50,729 nucleotides of DNA from an uncultured Blautia sp. (GTDB lineage: Bacteria; Bacillota; Clostridia; Lachnospirales; Lachnospiraceae), in contig CAKRYE010000008.1 of the NCBI GenBank assembly GCA_934426285.1, positions 1 to 50,729 on the forward strand. Reading direction: 5' to 3'. Positions 26,205 to 35,439 of this stretch are shown here, piece by piece. A program made the translations under genes and the position numbers. Every line of letters starts with the position of its first letter. The first letter of the stretch is position 1. A model generated the notes under the pieces. The model saw only the letters and a program-made list of their open reading frames with translations. It was not told the origin of the DNA and did not search any database.

Positions 26205-26966
26205 TCATTCCTTCTCCTGCATTTCAATCAGCTCATATAATTTTCCCAGAGCTTCCCGGATACCGCCCACCTCATCGATCAATCCTTCTCTCACTGCCTC
26301 AGGACCTTCCAGCATGGTTCCCACATCTTTTACCAGCTGGGAGGTATCCAGCATCAGCTCCTCCAATCTCTTCTGTGTCATATGGGAATGACTGGAAATA
26401 AAGGTAGTGATCCGGTCCTGGATTTTCTCCATATTCCGGTATGTCTGCGCCACTCCGATAAACATACCATTGGAGCGGACCGGATGGATCACCATAGTGG
26501 CACTTGGCACTACAAAGGAATAATCTGCAGAGACAGCCATAGGCACTCCGATAGAATGTCCCCCGCCAAGAACCAATGATACGGTAGGAATACTTAAGGA
26601 TGCGATCATTTCTGCAATGGCAAGCCCTGCTTCCACATCTCCTCCTACTGTATTAAGTAAGATCAGTAATCCTTCTATTTCTTCATCATCCTCAATGATC
26701 GCAAGCTTGGGAAGTATATGCTCATATTTCGTAGTTTTAGAATGAGAGGGTGCAGACTCATGGCCCTCCACTTCTCCGATAATGGTCAGAAGCTCCACTT
26801 TATGATTGCGGGAATTTCCGTTCAAAACTGCCTGTCCCATTTCCTTGATCTGCTGATTTTTACTTTCCTGGGTATTGTTTTCCTGTTCCTGGTTTTCCGG
26901 TTTTTTGTTTTCTTCCTCTCTGGCTTTTTGATTTTCCTCTTTCACTTCATATTTATTTTCAGACAT
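26205..26966 (-). CDS. tepA: Translocation-enhancing protein TepA (ClpP-like)
   Basis: 253 residues. A ClpP-class serine peptidase homologue, in Bacillus linked to protein export. A hydrophilic N-terminal region (about 1-50, Glu/Asn/Gln-rich) precedes the ClpP fold, with GGDVEAGLAIAEM, the candidate nucleophile Ser in GGGHSIGVPM and His in MVIHPVRSNGMFIG. The Shine-Dalgarno GGAGG (26978-26974) lies in the 3' arm of a strong hairpin, which also looks like the terminator of yebC. See the hairpin entry. Confidence 0.9.
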   Translation of the reverse strand: MSENKYEVKEENQKAREEENKKPENQEQENNTQESKNQQIKEMGQAVLNGNSRNHKVELLTIIGEVEGHESAPSHSKTTKYEHILPKLAIIEDDEEIEGLLILLNTVGGDVEAGLAIAEMIASLSIPTVSLVLGGGHSIGVPMAVSADYSFVVPSATMVIHPVRSNGMFIGVAQTYRNMEKIQDRITTFISSHSHMTQKRLEELMLDTSQLVKDVGTMLEGPEAVREGLIDEVGGIREALGKLYELIEMQEKE

Positions 26967-27002
26967 AAAAATACCTCCAGTTTTCTTTCTGGAGGTATTT
27001 TT
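26967..27002 (-). terminator. Perfect hairpin: yebC terminator overlapping tepA ribosome site
   Basis: AAAAATACCTCCAG (26967-26980) and CTGGAGGTATTTTT (26989-27002) are perfect 14-base inverted copies around an 8-base loop. Read on the minus strand, the 3' arm contains the tepA Shine-Dalgarno GGAGG, 7 bases before its ATG. The structure would end yebC transcripts. In any read-through mRNA it would hide the tepA ribosome site. Confidence 0.85.
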
Positions 27003-27044
27003 GCCTTTTTTATACTAAACTATGCACCATTTCTGCAATAGGAT

Positions 27045-27776
27045 TTACTGCTCATCCCAGTTTGTCCAGTAATCTGTTACATCATCGTCATCATCCAGCA
27101 GATCCAGAGTTCTCTGAAGATCCTTGAGAGCCTGCTCATCTGTAAGCTCCACATAGGTCTGAGGGATCATGGCAACCTGTGCCTCTGCAATAGGCAGACC
27201 TGCTTTATCCAGAGCTTCACGGACTGTACTGAAATCATCAGGAGCAGTAAGAACCTCATAGCTGTCCTCTTCCTCGCTGAAATCCTCAGCACCTGCATCC
27301 AGGGCAAGCATCATAATCTCATCAGCATCCATCTCACATTCTTCTTTGTCAATGATGATCTGTCCCTTCTGGTCGAACATATAGGATACACAGCCCTGGG
27401 TACCAATACTTCCGTTACCCTTTGTAAAGGCATTACGCACGTTACCTGCTGTACGGTTCTTGTTATCTGTCAGAGTCTCAACGATGATTGCAACACCGTT
27501 TGGACCGTAGCCTTCGTATACAGCCTTCTCATAATTATCAGCGGAATCAGCACCTGCAGCCTTTTTGATGCCACGGTCAATGGTATCATTAGGCATGTTG
27601 TTGGCTTTTGCTTTCGCAATTACATCACGAAGCTTGCTGTTGTTATTTGGGTCCGGGCCGCCTGCCTTAACAGCCATAACCAGCTCACGGCCGATTACTG
27701 TAAAGATCTTTCCCTTCTTTGCATCGTTTTTCTCTTTCTTATGCTTAATGTTTGCAAATTTTGAATGTCCTGACAT
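27045..27776 (-). CDS. yebC: YebC/PmpR family transcription/translation factor
   Basis: 243 residues. Family start [20 protein letters not shown] and the [15 protein letters not shown] motif, with the three-domain layout of the family. Members act as DNA-binding regulators, and recent work also links some to relief of ribosome stalling; which role applies here is unknown. A terminator hairpin follows. Upstream lies the CorC-type gene, 48 bases away. Confidence 0.95.
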   Translation of the reverse strand: MSGHSKFANIKHKKEKNDAKKGKIFTVIGRELVMAVKAGGPDPNNNSKLRDVIAKAKANNMPNDTIDRGIKKAAGADSADNYEKAVYEGYGPNGVAIIVETLTDNKNRTAGNVRNAFTKGNGSIGTQGCVSYMFDQKGQIIIDKEECEMDADEIMMLALDAGAEDFSEEEDSYEVLTAPDDFSTVREALDKAGLPIAEAQVAMIPQTYVELTDEQALKDLQRTLDLLDDDDDVTDYWTNWDEQ

Positions 27777-27824
27777 TTCACTTTCTCCTTTTGTTATACA
27801 CTTTTTTATTTACACTTCCTGTAT

Positions 27825-29171
27825 TCAGGAATTATTTTTATCTGCCGGATTCTTTTCCTCTGCCAGCTTCTCGGCACGGACCTTACCGATAGTCTTATTT
27901 CCGATAGACAGAATGGTAAACATATAACCATTTGCCTTAATGACCACATCGACATCCTTCTTTGAGGGGACATGCCCCAGAAAGCTGGTAAGATATCCAT
28001 TCAGTGTCTCAAACTCCACATCTCCAAAATCGATGTCCAGCTCTTCCTCCACATCCTCCAGATAAGCCAGTCCGTCAATGATCAGACTGTGATCCTTCTG
28101 GGCACGGATGGTAACCTCATCCTCATCATACTCATCCAGGATATCACCTACGATCTCCTCCAGAATATCCTCCATGGTAACAATTCCTGCAGTCTGCCCA
28201 TATTCGTCCACTACCACGGCCATATGGATTTTTTTTGCCTGCATAGTATGAAAAAGATCTCCGATACTTCTGGTCTCCGGGATCAGTGAAGCTTCTCTGA
28301 TGATTCCAGGCAGCTCTTTTAAAGGCTTAAATTTGGCCCAGGGATTCTGAGTCATAAATTTCAGCGCATCCTTATAATGAACGATTCCCCTGATATTGTC
28401 AATATTTTCCTCATAGACCGGATAGCGGGAATTGCCTTCCTCCAGCATGGTATCGATCATATTTTTCAGCAGAACCTCCTGGTCAAAAGCCACCACATTG
28501 GTCCTGTGGGTCATAATATCATGGGCCTCTGTCTCATTAAAGGAAATAATATTCTGGATCATCTCCGCTTCGTTTTCCTGGATCACGCCCTGCTCATGGG
28601 CCTCATCTACAATGGAAATGATCTCCTCCTCTGTTACCGCCGCCTCTGTCCGGTTCAGCTCTACCCCAAAGGGTACCGCCGCCAGTCGGGCGATCCAGGT
28701 GATAAACAGGGTAAAAGGCCTGAGCACCATTACCCAGAAATGCACCAGCTTCAGATAACGGTATGCATATTTCTCCGGATGATAGGTACCCACCCGGCGA
28801 AAGGTAAGGATTCCAAGTCCTGCAAGCAATATCACACATACTGCCAGAACCAGAACAAGAGCCGCTGCATGCTGTATGTATGGACGAAAAGCCGCCACTG
28901 CCCATGGCACCAGAAAAGCGCCAAAACAGATTCCCGATGCCATGACCATCAGAGGGATGGCATTGACAAACTGAGCCGGTCTGTCGATCAGCTCCAGAAG
29001 CATCCGGGCTTTCTCGTCTCCTTCGTCTGCTTTCTTTTGTGTATCATTCTCGCTGATATTCCGCAGTGCTGCCGCAAATCCATAAAAAATGCCGTTCAGC
29101 CACAGCAGAAATACCAAAATAAATACGCCCCAGAGGGGCATACTACTGCCGTCTTCCATTACGCTTATCAT
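27825..29171 (-). CDS. CNNM/CBS/CorC_HlyC membrane protein
   Basis: 448 residues. An N-terminal CNNM (DUF21) domain of about four helices (up to about 160) has the TRR-like charged segment after it. A CBS pair lies at about 210-330 (MIDTMLEEGNSRYPVY and IHMAVVVDEYGQTAGIVTMED). The C-terminal transporter-associated domain (about 350-430) has DIDFGDVEFETLNGYLTSFL. The family is linked to Mg2+/Co2+ efflux and to hemolysin-like proteins. The exact ion is unknown. Confidence 0.88.
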   Translation of the reverse strand: MISVMEDGSSMPLWGVFILVFLLWLNGIFYGFAAALRNISENDTQKKADEGDEKARMLLELIDRPAQFVNAIPLMVMASGICFGAFLVPWAVAAFRPYIQHAAALVLVLAVCVILLAGLGILTFRRVGTYHPEKYAYRYLKLVHFWVMVLRPFTLFITWIARLAAVPFGVELNRTEAAVTEEEIISIVDEAHEQGVIQENEAEMIQNIISFNETEAHDIMTHRTNVVAFDQEVLLKNMIDTMLEEGNSRYPVYEENIDNIRGIVHYKDALKFMTQNPWAKFKPLKELPGIIREASLIPETRSIGDLFHTMQAKKIHMAVVVDEYGQTAGIVTMEDILEEIVGDILDEYDEDEVTIRAQKDHSLIIDGLAYLEDVEEELDIDFGDVEFETLNGYLTSFLGHVPSKKDVDVVIKANGYMFTILSIGNKTIGKVRAEKLAEEKNPADKNNS

Positions 29172-29252
29172 TCTCCTTTATAAAGAAAACGCATAGTTAC
29201 TGGTAAAATATATCACTTTCGCCCATATCCGTCAAGGGATAAGTATGCCTTT

Positions 29253-29600
29253 TCAGAAGCTGAGCTCCAGGCTGATCTCCAGTGCATGGTTTACTTTGTC
29301 AAGCATGGCATCATCCAGATGGCAGACCTTATCCTTCAGTCTTCGCTTATCTATGGTACGAAGCTGTTCCAGCAGGATCACAGAATCCTTTTCGATCCCA
29401 TACCTTACTGCATCGATCTCTATATGTGTAGGAAGCTTTGCTTTATTCATTTTAGATGTAATGGCTGCACAGATCACTGTAGGACTGTGTCTGTTCCCTA
29501 CATTATTCTGGATGATCAGTACCGGACGGATCCCGCCCTGTTCGCTCCCCACTACAGGCCGCAGATCCGCATAATAGATATCCCCTCTTTTAATTACCAC
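29253..29600 (-). CDS. mazF: MazF/PemK-family mRNA interferase toxin
   Basis: 115 residues from a GTG at 29600 ([12 protein letters not shown]). An upstream GTG at 29609 abuts the GGAG site, so the second fits better. Family motifs are [42 protein letters not shown] and KLPTHIEI, very close to Bacillus EndoA (NdoA). EndoA cuts mRNA at a UACAU-type sequence. In Bacillus the alr gene is followed by the antitoxin EndoAI and then the toxin. Here mazF follows alr after 117 bases with no room for an antitoxin gene, so control must come from elsewhere. Confidence 0.92.
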   Translation of the reverse strand: MVIKRGDIYYADLRPVVGSEQGGIRPVLIIQNNVGNRHSPTVICAAITSKMNKAKLPTHIEIDAVRYGIEKDSVILLEQLRTIDKRRLKDKVCHLDDAMLDKVNHALEISLELSF

Positions 29601-29717
29601 ACAATTCACACTCCGATTCTGTTTGGGATTTTTACTTTAAGTATTTCCAACTTTCTCCTGTGTATACATGCGTGGTTGATTTTCCTTTATGGCTCTGTCA
29701 CAGGGCGGTATTTGCCC

Positions 29718-30875
29718 TTAATTGTATTTTTCGGTTTCCTTTCCGTCCTTTATATAGACTCTGGGCACTCTGTCACTGATCTCGCAGGCGAATTCATAGG
29801 AAAAACGCCCGGAAAGATCTCCCATTTCTTCAATACTGATAAATTCATCTCCGTCTCTGCCGATCAGTGTGACCTGGTCTCCCTTCTCCACACCTGGGAT
29901 CTCTGTCACATCTATCATGAACTGATCCATGCAGACTCTGCCCAGGATCGGTGCTTTCTTTCCATGGACCAGAACCCATCCTTTGCCTGAAAGCTGTCTG
30001 GGGTAACCATCCGCATAGCCCACTGGCACAGTTGCCACACGAAGCTTCCTGTCTGCCACGTAGGTTCCGCCATAGCTGATCGCCGTACCCGGAAGTACAT
30101 CCTTTACATATGTAATATGGCTCTTTAACTCCAGAACCGGAGACAATTTCACAATATCCCTCTCCACCTGAGCAGAAGGATAGATGCCATAGATCGTAAT
30201 TCCCGCTCTGACAATGCTTAAATTTGCCTCCGGAATACGGATAATACCTGCACTGTTGGAGCAGTGGCGCAGAGGAATCTCGATTCCTGCCTCTGAAAGC
30301 AGACCGCAAAAATCCAGGTAACGCTTCAACTGAACCATGGCAGGGCTTCTGTCATACTCATCTGCTCTTGCAAAATGAGTAAACATTCCCTCAATCTCCA
30401 ACCCGGGAAGTGCTGCGATTTTTTTAATTTCCTCCACGCTTGACGGCTCATCGGCAAAACCGATTCTGGTCATACCCGTATCCAGCGCAAGATGAATATG
30501 TATGGTCTTTCCCTGAGACACAGCCTCTGCGGAAAGCTTTGCAGCCTCCTGATATTCGCATACAGCAGGGCGCAGATCATAAGAAACCAGCTCAGGATAA
30601 AATTCCTCAAATACAATTCCTAGGATCAGGACAGGCTTGGTGATCCCTGCCTTTCTCAGAGCAATGGCCTCCTCCGCTGTAGCTGCAGCAAAACCCCAGA
30701 TATAATCATAACCTTCTATCATATGGGCAATCTGCACAGCGCCATGACCATAAGCATTTGCCTTAATCACAGCGATCATTTTTGTGTCACTGGCAATATT
30801 TTTTCTCATCTGGCGGAAATTTTCCTCAACCGCATCCAGAGAAATCACTGCTTTTACTCGGTTACATTTTTCCAT
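29718..30875 (-). CDS. alr: Alanine racemase
   Basis: 385 residues from the ATG at 30875 (MEKCNRVKAV), preceded by GAGGAAGAG. An in-frame ATG at 30941 would add 22 atypical residues. Converts L- to D-alanine for peptidoglycan with PLP. The PLP lysine is in AVIKANAYGHG near residue 39, and the catalytic Tyr region is TAISYGGTYVADRKLRVATV. nnrDE lies just upstream and mazF downstream, the arrangement seen in many Firmicutes. Confidence 0.96.
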   Translation of the reverse strand: MEKCNRVKAVISLDAVEENFRQMRKNIASDTKMIAVIKANAYGHGAVQIAHMIEGYDYIWGFAAATAEEAIALRKAGITKPVLILGIVFEEFYPELVSYDLRPAVCEYQEAAKLSAEAVSQGKTIHIHLALDTGMTRIGFADEPSSVEEIKKIAALPGLEIEGMFTHFARADEYDRSPAMVQLKRYLDFCGLLSEAGIEIPLRHCSNSAGIIRIPEANLSIVRAGITIYGIYPSAQVERDIVKLSPVLELKSHITYVKDVLPGTAISYGGTYVADRKLRVATVPVGYADGYPRQLSGKGWVLVHGKKAPILGRVCMDQFMIDVTEIPGVEKGDQVTLIGRDGDEFISIEEMGDLSGRFSYEFACEISDRVPRVYIKDGKETEKYN

Positions 30876-30951
30876 AATAATCTCTTCCTCTTTTTTGTAT
30901 TCTTTATCTGTCCCACATTCCATCAAAGAAACTCCGGACACTCAAAATCTC

Positions 30952-32451
30952 TTACTGCACCTTTAACACTTCAGGCAGAAACCGGATAATATCCCTGGCA
31001 GTCATGCCTCTTTCTCCCACATTCTTGGCTGCCATATCTCCTGCCAGCCCATGGATCAGTACTCCCAGTGCTGCCATCTGACCATAAGCAGGCTTTTTTT
31101 CTGCTGCCAGAAACATACATAAAACTCCTGCCAGTACACCGCTTAATACATCTCCGCTGCCTGCAGTAGCCATGCCTGCATTACCACTCATGTTCAGATA
31201 TTTTTCCCCTTTTTCAGAGGCCACTACTGTACAGGCATCCTTCAGAACGCATACTGTGTGAGTCTCTTCTGCATACAGGGAAGCAGTCTCTGCCAGGTTC
31301 TCCCGGATCTCACCGATACTTTTCCCGGTCAGGCGGCTCATCTCTCCCAGATGAGGAGTGAGGATCACCTGTTCTCCCAGATATTTCTTCCATTCTCCAT
31401 GTACTGCCAGCAGATTCAGTCCATCTGCATCCAGGATCACAGGCTTGCCACACAAGGCAGCATGAGACAGAAACCACTGCACCCTCTCTCTGCTCTCGCC
31501 TGACATCCCCAGTCCCGGTCCGATCACAAGTACATCGCACCAGTCCAGTATTTCCTGATTGCTTTTCTCATTAAACTCACAGGTAACCATAACCTCCGGA
31601 AGTTGTGACTGAAGAGGAATCCTGTTCTCCTCCACAGTCTGAACCTTCACCATACCTGCCGAAGCTCTGAGTGCCGCAGCACTGCTCAGGCAGGAAGCCC
31701 CGCACATTCCCCGGGAACCGGCTACCAGAAGCACTTTTCCGAAAGTTCCCTTGTTTCCCCAGGGAATTCTGGAAGGCAGCATTGACAGATCTCTTTTCTC
31801 CAGATAAGCCATGGATGATGTCCTGTCCGGATCTGCATAAATCCCTATATCTGCAACGATCAGCTCTCCTGCATACATTCTTCCCGGATAAAAGCAGAGC
31901 CCCCTTTTACAAAAAGCAAAGGTTACTGTAAGATCTGCCCGAAATCCAATTCCCATTTCCCGGCCTGTATCTCCGTTGATGCCGGAAGGAATATCCACAG
32001 CCACCCGGAAAGCCCCGGACTGGTTCAGCATATGGATGATTTCTGCATATCTGCCCTCTACAGGTCTGGACAGACCAACCCCGAAAAGGGCATCTACTAT
32101 AATAGTATATTCATCCGGCTGCAGGTTATGCTCCAAAGGTACCTGATAATATTTGACGATCTGCAGCTGCTGCCTGGCCTGATCTGTCAGCTTTTCCTCC
32201 TGGCCGGCCAGATAAATCCCGACTTTGACTCCTTTCAGATGGAGAAGTCTGGCAATGGCCATCCCGTCACCGCCATTATTACCATTTCCGCACACCACCA
32301 GTACACGGTCCTTGTTGCCCAGATATTTTTCCATAGCCTCCACTGTTTTCAGTGCAGCCCTTTCCATAAGCACCATACCCGGAACCCCGGCAGATTCTAT
32401 TGTGTTCCGGTCCAGTTCCTTCATTTCACTGGCTGTTACCACAGGTTTCAT
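30952..32451 (-). CDS. nnr: Bifunctional NAD(P)H-hydrate epimerase / ADP-dependent dehydratase
   Basis: 499 residues. Repairs hydrated NAD(P)H. The N-terminal epimerase (about 1-215) shows VVCGNGNNGGDGMAIARLL and GINGDTGREMG. The C-terminal dehydratase (about 225-499) has VLVIGPGLGMSGE and the Asp in GSGDVLSGVLAG. Both domains are complete. Upstream are rex and a 126-base gap; downstream is alr. Confidence 0.95.
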   Translation of the reverse strand: MKPVVTASEMKELDRNTIESAGVPGMVLMERAALKTVEAMEKYLGNKDRVLVVCGNGNNGGDGMAIARLLHLKGVKVGIYLAGQEEKLTDQARQQLQIVKYYQVPLEHNLQPDEYTIIVDALFGVGLSRPVEGRYAEIIHMLNQSGAFRVAVDIPSGINGDTGREMGIGFRADLTVTFAFCKRGLCFYPGRMYAGELIVADIGIYADPDRTSSMAYLEKRDLSMLPSRIPWGNKGTFGKVLLVAGSRGMCGASCLSSAAALRASAGMVKVQTVEENRIPLQSQLPEVMVTCEFNEKSNQEILDWCDVLVIGPGLGMSGESRERVQWFLSHAALCGKPVILDADGLNLLAVHGEWKKYLGEQVILTPHLGEMSRLTGKSIGEIRENLAETASLYAEETHTVCVLKDACTVVASEKGEKYLNMSGNAGMATAGSGDVLSGVLAGVLCMFLAAEKKPAYGQMAALGVLIHGLAGDMAAKNVGERGMTARDIIRFLPEVLKVQ

Positions 32452-32577
32452 TCAGCCACCTCCTGTCATTGGAAACAGTATACACCTATTTTTTCAAAAA
32501 GAAAAGCTATGATCTAACGACCACAGCCATTCAAATCGTCACCGTCCGCTCTGCTGCCGGCAACTCCATATGCATTA

Positions 32578-33228
32578 TTATTGCTGACTCTCATGTTCCT
32601 TACGATATTCGCTCAGATTATAGGAAAGCGTCATCAGGCTCTCTGACAGATGTACATTCTCCACCATAACATCCTCAGGTGCATCCAGATCAATATGTGC
32701 AAAGTTCCAGATTGCCTTGATCCCGTTTTCAATAAGAATCTTCGCCATTTCCTTGGCCTTTGCCTTGGGTAAGGTCAGGATTGCAATTTCCACATTATTC
32801 TCCTTGAGAAAAAGGGGAAGGTCACTAAGCATCTGTATCTCAATTCCTCTCACTGCAATCCCCTCCAGCACAGGGTTTACATCAAAAATACCAACCAGCC
32901 GAAAACCGCGCTTCTCAAAATCTACATAATTTGCCAAAGCCTGTCCCAGATTACCGGCACCCAGGATAATCATCGGGTGTACTGTGTCAAGTCCCAGAAT
33001 CTTACCGATTTCAGTATATAAATAACGTACATTATATCCATATCCCTGCTGTCCGAATCCACCGAAATTATTCAGGTCCTGGCGGATCTGCGAAGCAGTC
33101 ACGTGCATTTTCTTGCTGAGATCATTAGACGAGATCCGTTCTACATTCTCCTCCATCAGTTCTCCCAGATAACGGTAATAGCGAGGCAAACGTTTGATCA
33201 CCGCTTTTGAAATCTCCTTAGGTTCCAC
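32578..33228 (-). CDS. rex: Redox-sensing transcriptional repressor Rex
   Basis: 216 residues. Rex senses the NADH/NAD+ ratio and represses fermentation genes. The N-terminal winged helix has RLPRYYRYLGEL and TASQIRQDLNNFGGFG. The Rossmann domain has IILGAGNLGQALANYV, followed by FDVNPVLEGIAVRGIE. The C-terminal domain-swap helix is present. It has a near-perfect promoter and a palindromic A/T-rich repeat further upstream that may be an autoregulatory site. Confidence 0.96.
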   Translation of the reverse strand: MEPKEISKAVIKRLPRYYRYLGELMEENVERISSNDLSKKMHVTASQIRQDLNNFGGFGQQGYGYNVRYLYTEIGKILGLDTVHPMIILGAGNLGQALANYVDFEKRGFRLVGIFDVNPVLEGIAVRGIEIQMLSDLPLFLKENNVEIAILTLPKAKAKEMAKILIENGIKAIWNFAHIDLDAPEDVMVENVHLSESLMTLSYNLSEYRKEHESQQ

Positions 33229-33258
33229 AAATATTCCCTCCTTATATTTCCTAGGTCA

Positions 33259-33287
33259 ATTATAACCAAATGATATTTTATTGTCAA
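33259..33287 (-). promoter_or_regulatory. rex promoter (perfect consensus)
   Basis: Minus strand TTGACA (33287-33282), 17 bases, TATAAT (33264-33259), 30 bases before the rex start. It matches the sigma-A consensus at every position. Confidence 0.9.
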
Positions 33288-33290
33288 ATT

Positions 33291-33315
33291 AAATTTGTAC
33301 TTTATTTACAAATTT
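33291..33315. repeat. Palindromic A/T-rich site upstream of rex
   Basis: AAATTTGTA (33291-33299) and TACAAATTT (33307-33315) are perfect inverted copies with a 7-base spacer, right behind the rex -35 element. The inner TTGT...ACAA resembles Rex half-sites, but the length is 17, one base short of the usual 18. A Rex-type operator is possible, not proven. Confidence 0.45.
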
Positions 33316-33389
33316 TTTTCATTAAATTTAGGCTATCTGATAGAAAATGCAAAATTTCAGCCAAATCATAAATAAAAGCACTTTTTTTC

Positions 33390-33418
33390 TTTCAAAAACA
33401 GTCTGGTTCAGTTATAAT
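33390..33418 (+). promoter_or_regulatory. Promoter for the ABC-F gene
   Basis: TTTCAA (33390-33395), 17 bases, TATAAT (33413-33418). About 80 bases of leader follow before the start codon. Confidence 0.65.
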
Positions 33419-33439
33419 AAATTCTGTATGTGTACATTT

Positions 33440-33471
33440 CAGCAGTTAAAGCGGATATTCGCAGGCTGCTG
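33440..33471 (+). other. Leader hairpin before the ABC-F gene
   Basis: CAGCAG (33440-33445) pairs with CTGCTG (33466-33471), enclosing an inner GCG/CGC. The inner part GCGGATATTCGC is also found in the structured element at 6171-6182. The hairpin lies 16 bases before the ribosome site and may be regulatory. Confidence 0.4.
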
Positions 33472-33499
33472 CAATAATATAAATTTCGGAGGAATTTGT

Positions 33500-35410
33500 A
33501 TGATCCTATCATGTCAGAATATCTGCAAATCCTTTGGCGAGAAGGTAATCCTTCAGGATGCCAGCTTCCATATAGAGGACAGGGAAAAAGCAGCCCTGAT
33601 TGGCAACAACGGTGCAGGCAAAACCACCCTGCTGCGTATTATCATCCACGAACTGTCCCCGGATTCCGGAAATGTTATTCTTGCCAAAGATAAAAGCATC
33701 GGTTACCTGGCCCAGTACCAGGACATCCACGGACACCACACTATCTATGAGGAGCTGATCTCCACTAAACAGCACATCATTGATATGGAAAACCGTCTCC
33801 GCTCCATGGAGCATGAAATGAAAAATGCTGCAGGGGATGCCCTGGACAGCCTGATGAACACCTATACCAGACTAAGCCATCAGTTTGAGCTTGAGAATGG
33901 TTATGCATATAAAAGTGAGATCATGGGTGTATTAAAGGGACTTGGCTTTACAGAGGAGGACTTCGAAAAACAGATTGAAACCCTTTCCGGTGGTCAGAAA
34001 ACCCGGGTTGCTCTGGGCAAGCTTCTGCTCTCCAATCCTGACATTCTCCTGCTGGATGAGCCCACCAACCACCTGGATATGGAAAGTATTTCCTGGCTGG
34101 AAACCTATCTGTTGAATTATCCCGGTGCTGTTTTCATTGTATCCCATGACCGTTACTTCCTGGATAAGGTAGTTACTAAGGTAGTGGAAATTGAAGCCGG
34201 CAACATGCGGATGTACAGCGGCAATTACTCTGCCTACGCACTGAAAAAAGCCCAGCTCAGGGATGCCCAGTACAAGGCTTACTTAAACCAGCAGCGAGAT
34301 ATTAAGCACCAGGAGGCGGTCATTGCCAAGCTGAAATCCTTTAACCGTGAAAAATCTATCAAACGTGCCGAAAGCCGCGAGAAAATGCTGGACAAGGTGC
34401 AGCGGATTGAAAAGCCACTGGAGATCCAGAATCAGATGCGGATTTCCCTGGAGCCCAGATACATCAGCGGAAATGATGTGCTCACTGTGGAGGAGTTATC
34501 CAAAGCTTTTCCCGGACAGACTTTATTCTCCAATATTTCCTTTGACATTAAGCGCGGGGAACGGGTAGCTCTCATCGGCAATAACGGTACCGGCAAAACC
34601 ACCATGCTGAAAATCCTCAACGGCCTGGTAGATGCTGACAGCGGACGCTTTGCTCTCGGCTCCAAGGTACAGATTGGTTATTATGATCAGGAGCACCATG
34701 TACTCCACATGGAAAAAACTATTTTCCAGGAAATCTCAGACACTTATCCAACGCTTACAGAGACAGAGATCCGAAATATGCTGGCAGCCTTTCTCTTCAC
34801 AGGTGATGACGTATTCAAGCTGATCTCCGCCCTTTCCGGCGGCGAGAGAGGCCGTGTTTCCCTGGCAAAGCTTATGCTGTCAGAGGCCAACTTCCTGATC
34901 CTGGATGAGCCTACCAACCATCTGGACATTGCCTCCAAGGAAATCCTGGAGGAAGCTTTAAATAGCTATACCGGTACTGTGCTCTATGTCTCCCATGACC
35001 GATATTTTATTAATCAGACAGCCACCAGGATTCTGGATCTGACCAACCAGGCCATTGTAAACTACATTGGTGACTATGATTATTATCTGGAAAAGCGGGA
35101 AGAGCTTACAGAAAAATATGCTCCGGCAGCAGCCCAGGCTGAAGCAGAGGTCAAACAGGCTTCAGACAACAAGCTTTCCTGGCAGCAGCAGAAAGAAGAG
35201 CAGGCACGGCAGAGAAAACGCGAAAATGAATTAAAGAAGGTGGAAGCCCGGATCGAAGAACTGGAAACCAGAGATAAGGAAATCGATGAAACTATGGTTC
35301 TCCCGGAGATATGCACCAATGTGGCAGAATGTGCCAGATTAAGCAAAGAAAAGACAGCCATCACAGAAGAACTGGAGGGCTTATATGAAAAATGGGAAGA
35401 GCTTGCATAA
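33500..35410 (+). CDS. ABC-F family ribosome-associated ATPase
   Basis: 636 residues from the ATG at 33500 (MILSCQNICKSFG), with GGAGG 7 bases upstream; the open frame extends further 5' to 33347 but without a ribosome site. Two ABC domains have Walker A GNNGAGKTTLLRI and GNNGTGKTTMLKI, with signatures LSGGQKTRVALGKLL and LSGGERGRVSLAKLM. A charged linker with a KxREK-rich helix lies between them. A C-terminal coiled coil (about 535-620) resembles the Uup/YdiF group. There are no membrane spans, so it is not a transporter. ABC-F proteins resolve stalled ribosomes or protect against antibiotics. It is one of the few plus-strand genes here and is divergent from rex. Confidence 0.92.
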   Translation: MILSCQNICKSFGEKVILQDASFHIEDREKAALIGNNGAGKTTLLRIIIHELSPDSGNVILAKDKSIGYLAQYQDIHGHHTIYEELISTKQHIIDMENRLRSMEHEMKNAAGDALDSLMNTYTRLSHQFELENGYAYKSEIMGVLKGLGFTEEDFEKQIETLSGGQKTRVALGKLLLSNPDILLLDEPTNHLDMESISWLETYLLNYPGAVFIVSHDRYFLDKVVTKVVEIEAGNMRMYSGNYSAYALKKAQLRDAQYKAYLNQQRDIKHQEAVIAKLKSFNREKSIKRAESREKMLDKVQRIEKPLEIQNQMRISLEPRYISGNDVLTVEELSKAFPGQTLFSNISFDIKRGERVALIGNNGTGKTTMLKILNGLVDADSGRFALGSKVQIGYYDQEHHVLHMEKTIFQEISDTYPTLTETEIRNMLAAFLFTGDDVFKLISALSGGERGRVSLAKLMLSEANFLILDEPTNHLDIASKEILEEALNSYTGTVLYVSHDRYFINQTATRILDLTNQAIVNYIGDYDYYLEKREELTEKYAPAAAQAEAEVKQASDNKLSWQQQKEEQARQRKRENELKKVEARIEELETRDKEIDETMVLPEICTNVAECARLSKEKTAITEELEGLYEKWEELA

Positions 35411-35439
35411 TGCAGGCCCTTCCCTTTTTATTTTACCCC

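Noticed and set aside
26967..27002. Insertion sequence end
   Set aside because: Arms carry the ribosome site and are next to a start codon; there is no transposase or target duplication.
33347..33499. N-terminal extension of the ABC-F protein
   Set aside because: No ribosome site. The strong GGAGG and normal ABC-F N-terminus at 33500 decide the start. A leader peptide for attenuation was looked for and not found: the ATG at 33428 is in frame with the gene.
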